Both the position numbers and the translations under genes were made by a program. DNA of 64,000 bases, taken from assembly GCA_029449245.1 (NCBI GenBank), contig JANATF010000004.1:2480001-2544000 (forward strand), in the 5' to 3' direction. The stretch comes from Mortierella alpina (Eukaryota > Mortierellomycota > Mortierellomycetes > Mortierellales > Mortierellaceae). Positions 1 to 10,402 of the stretch are shown here, piece after piece; position 1 is the first letter of the stretch; every line of letters starts with the position of its first letter. The notes under the pieces were generated by a model. That model ran no database searches. It was not told the origin of the DNA and saw only the letters and a program-made list of their open reading frames with translations.

Positions 1-2353
1 GAAGAGGAGAGTCTTCGTCCATCGGGAATCCCACCACACGATGGAGACTTTATGCTACTGACCAAGAAACTGATTGAGGTCCGCAACGTGCTCAACTCGA
101 TCGACCATAATGATACCCTCAAGCTGCCCAGCATTGTCGTCATTGGCAGCCAAAGTTCAGGAAAGAGTTCAGTCCTGGAAGCCATCGTTGGACACGAGTT
201 CTTGCCAAAGTAAAGAGCTAGATCAACGCGCGCATCATTATGAGATTGAAATTTCTGACAAATACTAACACCTGCGAACACCTTTCATCATTAGGGGCTC
301 TAACATGGTTACGCGACGACCCATTGAGCTCACTCTCATCCACACACCACACTCCAAGGAAGAGTACGGAGAGTTCCCCTCGTTGGGGTTGGGAAAGGTG
401 CACGATTTCAAGCGCATCCAACAAACGCTCAAAGACCTCAACATGGCTGTCCCTGAATCTGAGTGTGTCTCAGCCAAGCCCATTGAGCTCCGGATCTACT
501 CACCAAACATCCCTGACCTCACCTTGATCGACTTGCCAGGCTATATCCAAATCACCTCCAAGAACCAACCTCTGTCGCTCAAGGAAAAGATTACAGAGCT
601 ATGTGAAAAGTACATCCAAGAGCCCAACATTATCCTGGCTGTATGTGCCGCCGATGTGGACTTGGCCAACTCGGAGGCGCTTAGGAGCAGTCGCAAGGTC
701 GATCCTCTTGGCCTGCGAACCATCGGTGTCATCACAAAGATGGATTTGGTGGAACCAGATCGCGGCGTGGCTATTTTAAAGAACCAGGACTACCCTTTGC
801 ACCTGGGCTATATCGGCGTGGTCTGCAAGGCGCCTGCGGGTGCAAGCAAGGATAACATGACGCAGGCTGTGATCAAGACCGAAGATGCGTATTTCAGAAG
901 CGCCTATCAGTTCAGTCAGCGCGGTGTTGCTGTAGGCACTGGCACACTTCGACGGAAGTTGATGGATATTCTGGAGGAGAACATGGGCTCGAATCTGGGC
1001 TCGATCATCAAGGCTGTGCAGAAGGAACTGGACGAAACCCGCTACCAGTTCAAGGTCGAGTACAATGACCAAAAGATGAGCGCCGAATCGTATGTGGCCG
1101 AATCAGTTGATAAACTGAAGCACCGGTTCAAGGACTTTTCAAGGGCCTTTGGAAAACCGCAGGTCAGAATGGAGATCCGACACATGCTGGAGCAGCGAAT
1201 GCTTGATATCTGTGCCCAAAGATATTGGTCCGACCCAAGGATCAGTGAGCTGGCCCAACTGGACTCAACCTCGACAGCAGAGGAAGATCGACTCTATTGG
1301 GATTTGCAGTTAGACCTGGCTTCCTCGGCATTAACAAAGTCAGGTGTCGGTCGCCAGACCACGCAGCGTGTGGTTGATATTTTATCGAGGACGATGGAGC
1401 AGCTTGCAGAGGCCGAACCCTTCAATCACCATCCAGATGCAGCAAACACCATCAAGACCATGACGCACGAGATTCTCAGTAGCAGGAGCCAAGCCACGGC
1501 AGATCAAGTAGAGAACACCATTAAGCCTTACAAGTACGAGGTGGAGTGCACGGATGGCGAGTGGACCGAGGGAGTCAAGCGGGCCGTCACATTGTTGCAA
1601 GCAGAGCTCGAGATGTGCGAGGAAGCCCTTGCCAAGATTAAAACCATGGTCGGCACCAAGAAGCTCCGCAAGGCCATCAATTATGTGATCGCAACGGACA
1701 GAGAGGATGCCCGAAGGGCACAGCGACGGGAGGCCGTGGCCAAGCTGCGGGAGTCGAATCCACAGAAATACTTTGAGGAGCATACCCACTCCAAGGAGAC
1801 GGCTGGCAGTAGTAGCAGCGGAGTCGACTCTGGAGATGGTGAACATGAGCACGAGCACGAGCATGGTCAAGAGGACGAGAACGTACATGAGCACTCTGCG
1901 GAAGACGAGGACGAGCTCGAGGCTGCTATTCGACCGCATTTCAACCCAAAGCTTTTGAACAAGGCACGAGAGGCCCTGTCGTTGCGGGATCGCGCCCTGA
2001 TCCTGAAGTACCGTTTGTCGGCACTTAAATCCAAGACGTGCAAGAGTTCCAAGAACAAGACACAATGCCCAGAAGCATTTTTGGCAGTGGTGGCCGAAAA
2101 GCTGGCGTATACAAGTGTGATGTTTATCCAGGTGGAGTTGATGAACGAGTTTGTGTTCCAGCTGCCTCGAATGATTGATAGTCGGTTGGGCGTCAAGACT
2201 GGACAGGAAGCGATGGAGAAGTTTGCTAGAGAGAATCCTGCGGTTGGAAAGCATCTCCAGCTGATGGACAAGCGTATTAAGCTGGAGGAAGTCTGGGAGA
2301 AACTGAATTACCTTGTCCGGCGCCAGGAAGAGGCCAAGGCTCGCAAGTGGTGA
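1..2353 (+). CDS. MGM1: Mgm1/OPA1-type mitochondrial dynamin-like GTPase (5' partial)
   Basis: Large GTPase of the mitochondrial inner membrane and intermembrane space that drives inner-membrane fusion and cristae maintenance. Exons are <1-209 and 295-2353; the intron at 210-294 has a GTAAAG donor and TTAG acceptor and rejoins the frame as [19 protein letters not shown]1 (GSQSSGKSS), switch I (RPIELTL), G3 (DLPG) and G4 (TKMD) are all visible, followed by stalk and GED-like helices to the stop. The text around the G domain is far closer to Mgm1 than to vacuolar or endocytic dynamins. The targeting sequence, membrane anchor and protease sites lie before base 1; 755 residues remain. A His/Glu-rich, Ser-rich insert at 1780-1925 interrupts the stalk region. 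The long antisense frame opposite its 3' half is a shadow. Confidence 0.95.
210..294 (+). other. MGM1 intron
   Basis: Spliceosomal intron of 85 nt (GTAAAG...TTAG). Removing it restores the conserved switch I segment of the dynamin GTPase. It is the only intron in the visible part of the gene. Confidence 0.9.
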
Positions 2354-2372
2354 GCGCGAGAGCGATAGAAAG

Positions 2373-2378
2373 AATAAA
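2373..2378 (+). terminator. MGM1 polyadenylation signal
   Basis: AATAAA about 20 nt after the MGM1 stop codon, followed by a T-rich stretch at 2402-2410. Confidence 0.55.
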
Positions 2379-3097
2379 GTTTGAGTGTTAAGGGTATTCA
2401 CTTTTTTTTTCTCCCATTATTTTCTTTAAAAGTCTCGCTTGCTGATCAGATCAACACAATCGCACCTTTTCCTTTCCTCTTTCACTTCCTCCATTCGAGT
2501 CCACCCATCTTTGAAAAGGTACAGTTCGGTTTAGTTGTTATAGGATAGTATCTTCTTGACAGATAGACTTGGGATGAGAAAAAAGAAGGAGGCTGTTTCG
2601 CTATGATGCTTAACGATTAGTCTTTATGATGCCTCTTCGGAGCAATGGATACAACATACCCATTACCCTGAGCCACAACAGTCCCTTTTTCTTTTCCAAT
2701 TGATGCCTTGTCTCTCTGTCAACAGCGCTGTGACCCTTGTTATGCTATCCCTCGTTGACTGCTAGAGAAGCTAACTGTTTAACGCTGCTTGTCATGATAG
2801 GTAAATTGATCCCGCCGAATACATGCTCTTGATACACGTATGAAAAACAATAAAGAGACAGCTCTTGGAATACAATTTTTTTTTATTGCAATGATACTAC
2901 TTGGAATGGAGGTTGAAAAGCTGAAGGAGCAACTACAAGAATATATGGAAGATGAGACGGATACGTATGCACAAGATGAATTTTACAAACGACTATCGTG
3001 TTGAAAAAAAAAAATCAACACGCCAAAAAAAAAAAATGAAATCAAAACAAAACGGTATATGGAAGTTTTCCTCGTTTGCTCGGAACGACCTTTTCGT
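2379..3097. other. Intergenic, convergent 3' ends
   Basis: Region between the convergent MGM1 and GID4 genes. It holds A- and T-rich tracts and polyadenylation-like hexamers, including TTTATT at 2882-2887 (AATAAA for GID4 on the minus strand). I see no gene in it. Confidence 0.6.
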
Positions 3098-4421
3098 TCA
3101 TCGGAACTCGTATGACCCAAAAGACTTGCGCTCCTCCACATGCTCTAATAGCAACTGTTGAAACCTGGATAGGGCCATGAAGAGATGCGCGATTGTGAGT
3201 GACTTGCCGCCAAGAAGAAAAAACAGCACGATGCACGAAAAACGTATCGATCGAGCCGCCAAAAAGTTTTAGGACTTACTTCTCGCTCGAATGATGGTAG
3301 TAATACCCACGGATATGTCCCGTCAGCTTATGATAGCATATGTAATAGAATCCTGCAAAGCTGGCACCCGTAATACCTTCGACGCGATGGTCAGGGACCA
3401 GAAAATGCTCCTTCCATCGCATAAAGACCACATCCTTGTCACGAAAATCAAACTTTGCATCCTCCAGTCTTGACAAATTGGCGATATGCTCAAAAGGCTG
3501 GAAGAGTGTCTAGTTATGTAACATAACGCGTTCAAAGAAAGTAGCCATCGGTGGTTAGTTTTTACGCCATGAGACTCGTTCAAGCCTTGTATGAACGCCA
3601 TCGTTGTGTTGTAGCGAATGAATCATGATGTAACGCGGACACCGGTGCTTACCCAGTGCTCTTCATCTGTTACTGTAGTGGCATCCCACTTCCTTGTCAA
3701 GAAAGAATACTGGGACCCAACAATCTCGGCATCAAAGAATGTCGTCAGTTCGGGGTACTCCTCTGTCAGACCCTTGATATGCAAATACCCACACAAGGTC
3801 GACTCGGTCAAGTTGACATGCTATAAAGTAGTGAGATCAACAGCGAGGGTAATCAACACCGCGCGCGTATCTTGGTTAACAAGGAGAGGCACACATGCGT
3901 GCCATTTTCTTTTCTTTTTCGTCTACTCTCAAATTGAGACAGCGAGAGAAGAGAGCAGCAGATATCCTTACTTTGATGTCGACAAGCACGTCGTAGCTAT
4001 GCGTGCCCGAGCATTGTTTTCCTGCAAACCTACTTCCTGGGAAAAGATGGCACGTTCTTGTAGGCAACTGTCTGACCGACTCGAAGGGATCACGCCTTTG
4101 CTTGCTCAGTTGCTGTTGCTGTTGCAGGTGTTGTTGTTGCTTCAGCAGGGCCTGCTGCTTCAACTGTGTAAAGCCAGGGGTATTGTGGGTGTTGTTGCCG
4201 CTGGAGTAAAACGCACACGTCGAGAGATGTCCCTGGAAGTGAACAGGCGTGTAGTCCGCGTGGACGATGCGACCAAGAATGATGCCGTCCATGAGGTCTT
4301 GGTCCGAGACTGGGCATGTGCAGATGGAATCGGCTTGTGGCACGCTGGATGCCTCGTCGGCCGAGGTGATGGAGGTGGCCTCGACGGGGTCAACGGTGGC
4401 AATCCTTGCAAAGACTGGCAT
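3098..4421 (-). CDS. GID4: GID4/Vid24 substrate receptor of the GID/CTLH E3 ubiquitin ligase
   Basis: Receptor subunit that binds N-terminal (Pro-type) degrons and presents substrates such as gluconeogenic enzymes to the GID ubiquitin ligase. Exons on the minus strand are 4421-3972, 3820-3653, 3497-3280 and 3164-3098. Every junction keeps phase, giving 300 residues, the same as human GID4. The conserved core runs from residue about 125: [67 protein letters not shown], and a C-terminus in SYEFR. Together these form the Vid24 beta-barrel. The first 120 residues are poorly conserved and include a poly-Gln stretch. The start is the first ATG in frame; an upstream exon cannot be excluded but is not needed. 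The last exon is only 67 nt and is easily missed. Confidence 0.93.
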
Positions 4422-6461
4422 GTTCCTGTGTGCTGTTAGCCCGGCAAGCTGGTAAGTGTGGGGTTGCTGAGTTTAAACTGCGATGGTAGGCTTGGGTCGA
4501 ACTGTAGTTTGCTCGGTATGTTCCAGTGCGTCGAGAGGTGAGGACAGGGGGAAAGTGCGGAAAGTGAATGAGGAGCGCGGGATGTCGAGAGAGAACGCGC
4601 CAACACTGTGGAACAGGAGGATGCAGGCAAGCGAGAACTGGGCGTGCGTGCAAGCAGATGCAAGGTTGAGATGCGGTTGTGATGCGGTAAGATCGGTGTG
4701 TGTGAGGAATGAGGCAGAAGAGGACGGACACGGTGTACAAAAGCTAACCGGTAGGCGGATGACCACCTGACAGGCAAATAGAACGGCAAGGTGGTGTTCC
4801 TTTTTCCTCTCGACCACACAACACTGCTTCCCACGCCCTCGCTCACTGGCATTACTGCACACAGACATCATATACGCATGTCTGGAGATATTACGCTTCA
4901 GTGTGGGGCTGTCGAGGAAGCAGGGGAGTCGAGCTCTTCCTGCCTCCTTGCCTTTTTTTTTTTCTTTTCTTCTTCCTCACTTTTCTCCTCTTTATTCAGA
5001 AACAACGTGGAATGACATACGCGAAGGGGCCGAGCAACGGGCGGGATGAGAAAGGCGGGGCAGTCTCAAAGCTAGGTGGGATTGGAACCCAAGAATAACG
5101 ACACAGTGCATGACCTGTATGATGTACATCGTGCGCGGCCAAGCCATTCATAAGATCCCAACGAGCAATGAAAGTTAGTGATAAGAGCCCTGGCCTCAAC
5201 TGGGAGACATGCTTTTCGCTGCTGCAGCAGTGTTCAAGAACCACGGGTTTGCAATGTTGCACCTCCAAACGTGGTACAATCCTTGGTCGCCAGATAGATT
5301 TTGCTTGATGAGAACTCTGGAGGAGCCAAGAGCAGACACCAGTGAACAGGCCGTAGACCCCTAAAGCACCACGTGAGGACTCTCACGTGTAGAAACCGAG
5401 GAGTTTCGGCTCCCTTGTGGAGCTGATGTCTTCGACAGTAACCTTTATTTGTTTGTGTGCGACCGATGGCCTGTCCGTCTGTTTTGGCGATCATCGTCAT
5501 CTTAGCCAGCTCTCCTCCACAAAGGAAGAGCGAAATGTTCGCCAACAAATCTTTCATGGCACAACTATTTGATCAGACACAGATCGAAAGGGGCGTAAGA
5601 GAAAAGATGTGCCAGGACATCTACCTTAATCGGCATTCTCCGTTAGACTACCAGACGTAGAAGCTCGGGTAGCGTACTATAGTACAGGATAGGCAGCCCT
5701 GAAAGTCAAGCCCCACTACTGTACAACCAGGAACCGACATGGAGGGAGGAGTGCAAAAAAAGCACGCCATACCAGCCCTGAGATTAATAATTGCGAGTTT
5801 TGCAGTGTCCTGTGGTTCCATGTAGCCGTAGAGTTTCTGTGCACAGTGGGCTGGGTTTCGGCGAGCACGCCATCGAGGCCGAGTGAGTGAGCAGTCCCTC
5901 CACAGGGATAGCACGGTGGTCCTCCGAATTGCACACCCTGAAGGGCTGGTTTGTATTGAATCTGTGGTGAATGACTCCAGAAGCGGGCGCTGGGCTGGAA
6001 GCGCGGCTGCGATTGGCCAGAGATATAGGCCACCGACTGTTCTGCCCAATCGCCCTTTGCGTCTTGCTGCCTCTTGCTTCCAGGGGGGCAGAGACAAGAC
6101 AAGCAAACATTTTAGCAACCGAGTGCCTGGCGAGGTTGCACAGACGACAGCAGTGGGGGATGGCATCATCACCAGGCTGCGTTACTAATGCGCTCGATCA
6201 CTGGCGAACTGACGAAAAATATTCTCCGTCGTGTTCTTATATAAACTGCTGCAACCCTCTCGTTGATGCCGCCCCGTCCAGTCATCCCTCCACCTCTCTC
6301 GTAACACCTCCTGCGCTCTCGCTGCTTGCTTGCGTCCTTGGGCACCCCCTCTTGGCCCAGTCTGTGTGATCATTACTACCCACTCCACATTCACACCTTC
6401 ATACGCAGCAATCCCAGCCCCCACCTCCCTCGAATTCAAACACATCACAGGCATATCTGAC
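4422..6461. other. Long intergenic region between divergent GID4 and OPT genes
   Basis: About 2 kb upstream of both GID4 (minus) and the OPT transporter (plus). It contains T-rich tracts (4957-4990) and a good TATA element before the OPT gene, but no frame with conserved-looking protein. The short frames here have low-complexity or Cys/Pro-rich translations typical of noncoding DNA. Confidence 0.5.
6238..6245 (+). promoter_or_regulatory. TATA box of the OPT gene
   Basis: TATATAAA about 215 nt before the OPT start codon, followed by a C/T-rich leader, which fits a TATA-driven, regulated fungal promoter. Confidence 0.5.
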
Positions 6462-8964
6462 ATGGCCGACCTAGTTCAGCAAAAGGAGGGCAAAGCAGAC
6501 ATCGTCGATATGGGCGATGCTCTCGCCCTCAAGGAGAAGGCTCCATCTATTGACAGCTTGGACGACCTCGCTGACGACTCTGTAGGTGCACCAGCAATAC
6601 ATCTCCCATCCATGGCGCTGTCTCCTGAAAGAAAAACATCAGAACGCTGACACATTGCATCTTTCCTACAACGAACCTTCTTGCAGCCGATTCCCGAGGT
6701 CCGAGCCTCCGTTCCTCCTACAGATGATCCTACACTGCCCACACGCACTTTCCGCGCTTGGTCCCTCGGCATTTTCTTTACCATTCTCCTCGCCTTTGTG
6801 AACCAGTTCTTCTGGTTTCGTGACAACCCGCTGACAATCCGAGTCTTGGTTGCTCAGCTGCTTGCCTATCCTCTTGGCAGAATCCTAGCTCGCATTCTTC
6901 CCACCCGAACATTTTCACTTTTTGGCTACAAGTTCTCCCTCAACCCTGGCCCCTTCAACATTAAGGAGCACGTCCTCATTACGATCATGGCCAATACTGG
7001 TGCCACCACTTTTGCCGCCATTGACATTATTGTCGTCCAGAAGATCTTCTATAACGACAGCTGGGGATTCGGTGGTGGTCTTCTTTTGGTCATTTCGACC
7101 CAATTTGTGGGATATGGATTCGCTGGTGCCCTTCGCCGCTTCTTGGTCCGCCCAGCTACCATGGTCTGGCCGGTCAACCTGGTCAATGCAACCCTGTTCC
7201 ACACACTCCATCGCCGCAATCCTGCCAATGGCACCCTCCGCATGAAGGACAACGAGGACGCGACCTCCTGGAAGATCTCCCGCAACATGTTCTTCTTCTT
7301 GGTCGCCTCTGCCTCGTTTTTCTACTACTGGTTGCCTGGATACATCTTCCCTTTGCTCACGTCCATCAGCTGGGTGTGCTGGATCAACCGCGACTCGCTT
7401 TTGTTGAACCAGCTTGGTTCCGGCCTGAAGGGTATCGGATACGGCTCCTTCACTCTTGACTGGTCCTCCATGTCTGCCTGGCTGCCCTCGCCCCTCGCCA
7501 TCCCCTTCTGGGCCCAGGCCAACATGTTGGCTGGCTTTGTCTTCTTTGTCTGGTTCCTCATCCCCATCATGTACTTCACCAACAGATACGACGGCAAGCT
7601 GTTCCCCATCTACAACACCAAGATTTATGACAACATTGGCCAGCCCTATGACCTGCAGCGCGTCCTCATCAACAACACATTGGATGAGGCGGCCTACAGT
7701 AACTACTCCCCTGTCCGCATCACGGCCTTCTTTGCCACCATGTACGGTCAGGGTCTCTGTGCCCTCGGCGCTATCGTCTCGCATGCCCTCCTCTACCACG
7801 GAAAGGAGATCTGGCAGCGCGTTCGCAGCGCCAAGCAGAAGGATGAAGACATCCACGCTCGTCTCATGGACCAGTACCCCGAGTGCCCCGACTGGTGGTA
7901 CTACGCCACGTTCGTCGTTGCCTGCGGCCTTTCCATCCTCACTGTTGAGCTTTTCCCCTCAAGTGACATGACCTGGTGGCACATCATTGTTGCCATGGCC
8001 CTTGCTGCCGTCTGGACTCTTCCTATGGGTATCCTTGTCGCCATTACCTCTCAGGCGCCTTCGATCTCCATGATCTCCGAGTGGGTCTTTGGTGTCATTG
8101 CCCCAGGAAAGCCCATTGGAAACATGATCTTCAAGACTTACGGATTCATCACTGTGCAGCAGGCTATTTTGTTCACTCAAGATCTTAAGCTTGGTCACTA
8201 TATGAAGGTTCCTCCACGAGACATGTTCATCTTCCAGATGGTGGGAACACTTGCTGCTGCCTTGGTCTCCATGGGCACTACCACCTACTTGATGAACAGC
8301 ATCGATGGAATCTGCTCAGAGGCCGCGTATCCCTTCACCTGCCCATCGGCCAATGTATTTTCTGCTAGTTCCGTTGTTTGGTAAGATATTTTGAAAAGCT
8401 ATGCTGCAACGCGCGCATGGAGAGCCATCTACCAGATATTGATTTCTAACCATCGCCTCTCCTTTCTCTCATTGATCGCTGCTTATTAGGGGTGTGGTGG
8501 GTCCTCTCAAGTTCCTGTCCCCTTCGTCCATGTACTACCCGATCGTGTGGTTCTTCTTTATCGGCTTTGTGATCCCAATTCCATTCTACCTGCTCTCGCT
8601 CAAGTACCCAAACTCTTGGGTCAAGGATGTTAACATGGCCGCGTTCATGCTCGGTGGTGGCCCTTACCCCCCTGCAGGTGCTTCGATCATGCCCACGTGG
8701 GCCTTCCTGGGTTTCGTCTTCAACTTTGTGATCAAGCGCAGACATTTCGGCTGGTGGTCCAAGTATAACTATGTCATGTCTGCTGCCTTGGACGCTGGAG
8801 TCGCCATTTCAGCCCTTGTCATCTTCTTTGCGCTCCAGAACAACAACATTCATATGCCGCAATGGTGGGGCAACAACTCGAGCTCGATTGATCAGTGCCC
8901 AAGAGTTACTCAGAATTGGGCCGGTCATGATACCTATGCCGAGAAAAGCGCTGCTGCCCAATAA
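6462..8964 (+). CDS. OPT-family oligopeptide transporter
   Basis: Proton-coupled plasma-membrane transporter for small peptides such as tetra- and pentapeptides and glutathione. Exons are 6462-6581, 6687-8380 and 8490-8964 (762 residues). The short first exon encodes a soluble acidic N-terminus. Exon 2 carries most of the membrane helices with the family signature NPGPFNIKEH and the KVPPRDMF motif. Exon 3 joins through a split Trp codon (TG|G) into GVVGPLKFLSPSSMYYPIVW and ends in a hydrophilic tail. The length and ladder of hydrophobic segments fit the 700-900-residue, 12-16-helix family. The chosen start follows a C/T-rich leader; an upstream in-frame ATG at 6330 would only add leader-like residues. 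A decayed copy of exon 3 lies just downstream. Confidence 0.93.
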
Positions 8965-9164
8965 GGCGCATTTCGTGTTTGTTTCTCATAGTTCATGTTT
9001 GCTGCCTGCAATTGCTCCCCCTCATACGTTGTATCATACCCTCTCTTCGACTTTGCATCGAGCAGTCAGTACATAGTGCATCTCTGTAACAATAATAATA
9101 ATTATTTTCACAACCGAATATGCAAGCCTACAGACATTGGATGTTGATGCGTAGTCGAATCGCG

Positions 9165-9520
9165 CTAGGGCAGACGCTCCCCCTTGTCCATGTGCTACCC
9201 AATTGTGTGGTTCATCGCTTTTATGATCCCCAATTCCATCTGCTCTCTCGCTCGAGATTCCCAACTCTTGGGTCGAGGACGTTCACATTGCCACGTTCAC
9301 GCCCTTATTCTGCTCCAGGAGTTTGGACCATGTCCACCAGGGCATCTATCGCGCTTAGACATTTCTAGGTACTGCGTACATTTGTATCACCAGAATCACT
9401 AGCACAACTCTTGCATTGTGCTCAGGACCATCACATTCATATGATGTGGCGACGGGGCAACAGCTCGAGCTCAGCGCCCAACACTGACCTGAACTTGTGA
9501 TGCTCATTATATTTCTCAGA
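9165..9520 (+). pseudogene. Decayed tandem copy of the OPT transporter last exon
   Basis: Reads in the same order as OPT exon 3 but with frameshifts and stops. Shared blocks include CCATGTnCTACCCnATnGTGTGG (9188 versus 8529), CCCAACTCTTGGGTC with one mismatch (9261 versus 8609), GCGCnTAGACATTTC (9351 versus 8737), CATTCATATG (9433 versus 8848) and GGCAACAnCTCGAGCTC (9457 versus 8870). A 15-nt match to the 3' UTR (CGACTTTGCATCGAG at 9578) suggests the duplication continued past the stop codon. No open frame spans it. It is a partial gene duplicate that has lost function. Confidence 0.85.
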
Positions 9521-9749
9521 GTCATCTAATGTTATTCAACACATACATACATAGCTTGCACACGGCACACGGCTATCGACTTTGCATCGAGTACTCTGGT
9601 AGTTGAATGGAGATCCATACAGCACAGTCCTATTGAAAATACATCACTGTAATGCATGTCATTTAAAGGGGTAAGCATGACAGGATACATACCGAGCCCG
9701 CTCTCCGAAAGCATTGACTGACAAGCGAGTTCTATATGCTCTCATGTAG

Positions 9750-9965
9750 AGGATCTCAAATTACTCGAAACCGGGTACTTGTAAAGTTGAGCAAGTGCCT
9801 GTAGGGCATGTTATCCCGAAAGCTCTGCGGAGCGATATTTTTAAAAGTGGGTGGTTTAATGAGGCCAAGGCATATCATCAGATGAAAGATCTTTGCTTAG
9901 TGCTTAAAGAAAGTAAGTCGCTGCCTCATAAGGATATGATCGAACTTATGACCAGCGTATTATGA
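9750..9965 (+). other. Unassigned open frame, possible terminal exon or gene relic
   Basis: A 71-codon frame opens directly after a TAG that also reads as a splice acceptor (CATGTAG) and ends at TGA 9963-9965. It has no early ATG, so an ATG-based search would miss it. The translation is hydrophilic and protein-like (for example SGWFNEAKAYHQMKDL) and uses more A/T-ending codons than the neighbouring genes. I recognise no family and cannot find a convincing upstream exon. It may be the last exon of a small gene, a fragment of an inserted gene, or a chance frame. Confidence 0.3.
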
Positions 9966-10176
9966 CTGAGGATCTCTTTTTTTTGGTCCTGCTGGCATCG
10001 TGTCTTTGAACGAGTACTAATTTTGCCTGCTCTCCTTTTGCACTCTGGATACAGTTACAAATACATGCACAGGCACATCGTCCTACTGGGCCTGAGCGGC
10101 TCCGCTCCATCTGCAGCCCCTATATACGCTCACACGGCTTGGAAACCACCACCGTAGCACGCCAAGGGTGCCGAAG

Positions 10177-10194
10177 AGAGAACTTCCGTTCTCT
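10177..10194. promoter_or_regulatory. Inverted repeat upstream of the MFS gene
   Basis: Perfect 7-bp arms AGAGAAC and GTTCTCT around a 4-nt spacer, about 100 nt before the TATA box of the exporter gene. The geometry resembles a binding site for a dimeric transcription factor. No factor is assigned. Confidence 0.3.
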
Positions 10195-10292
10195 TGAGTG
10201 GTAGGAGGTTGGGCACGTTAAACATCCATCGGCGCAGGAGCGCAAACCACAACGTTTTATCTGCCCATTCAGACCCCCCGAATCTCCTCTCT

Positions 10293-10298
10293 TATAAA
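10293..10298 (+). promoter_or_regulatory. TATA box of the MFS gene
   Basis: TATAAA 105 nt before the exporter start codon. A second TATATA occurs at 10121-10126. Confidence 0.5.
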
Positions 10299-10402
10299 GC
10301 ACTTGTTCTCACAGACCCTCGTCGTATTTTGTCCTTCCATTGTCATTCATCCTTCGATCACCCTTTACACTTACTTTACCAAGCATTCACCAATAAGCCA
10401 TC

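Noticed and set aside
1382-2401. 339-codon minus-strand frame opposite MGM1
   Set aside because: Lies antisense to a clearly conserved coding region; its Leu/Gln-rich translation is what the reverse frame of biased codons produces and has no motif.
5060-5105. Possible tRNA T-arm (GGGTTCCAATCCCA on the minus strand)
   Set aside because: The loop breaks the TTCRA consensus and no matching acceptor, D-arm or anticodon arm can be placed upstream.
6915-7856. 313-codon minus-strand frame opposite the OPT gene
   Set aside because: Antisense shadow of exon 2; the sense strand has family signatures, the antisense has none.
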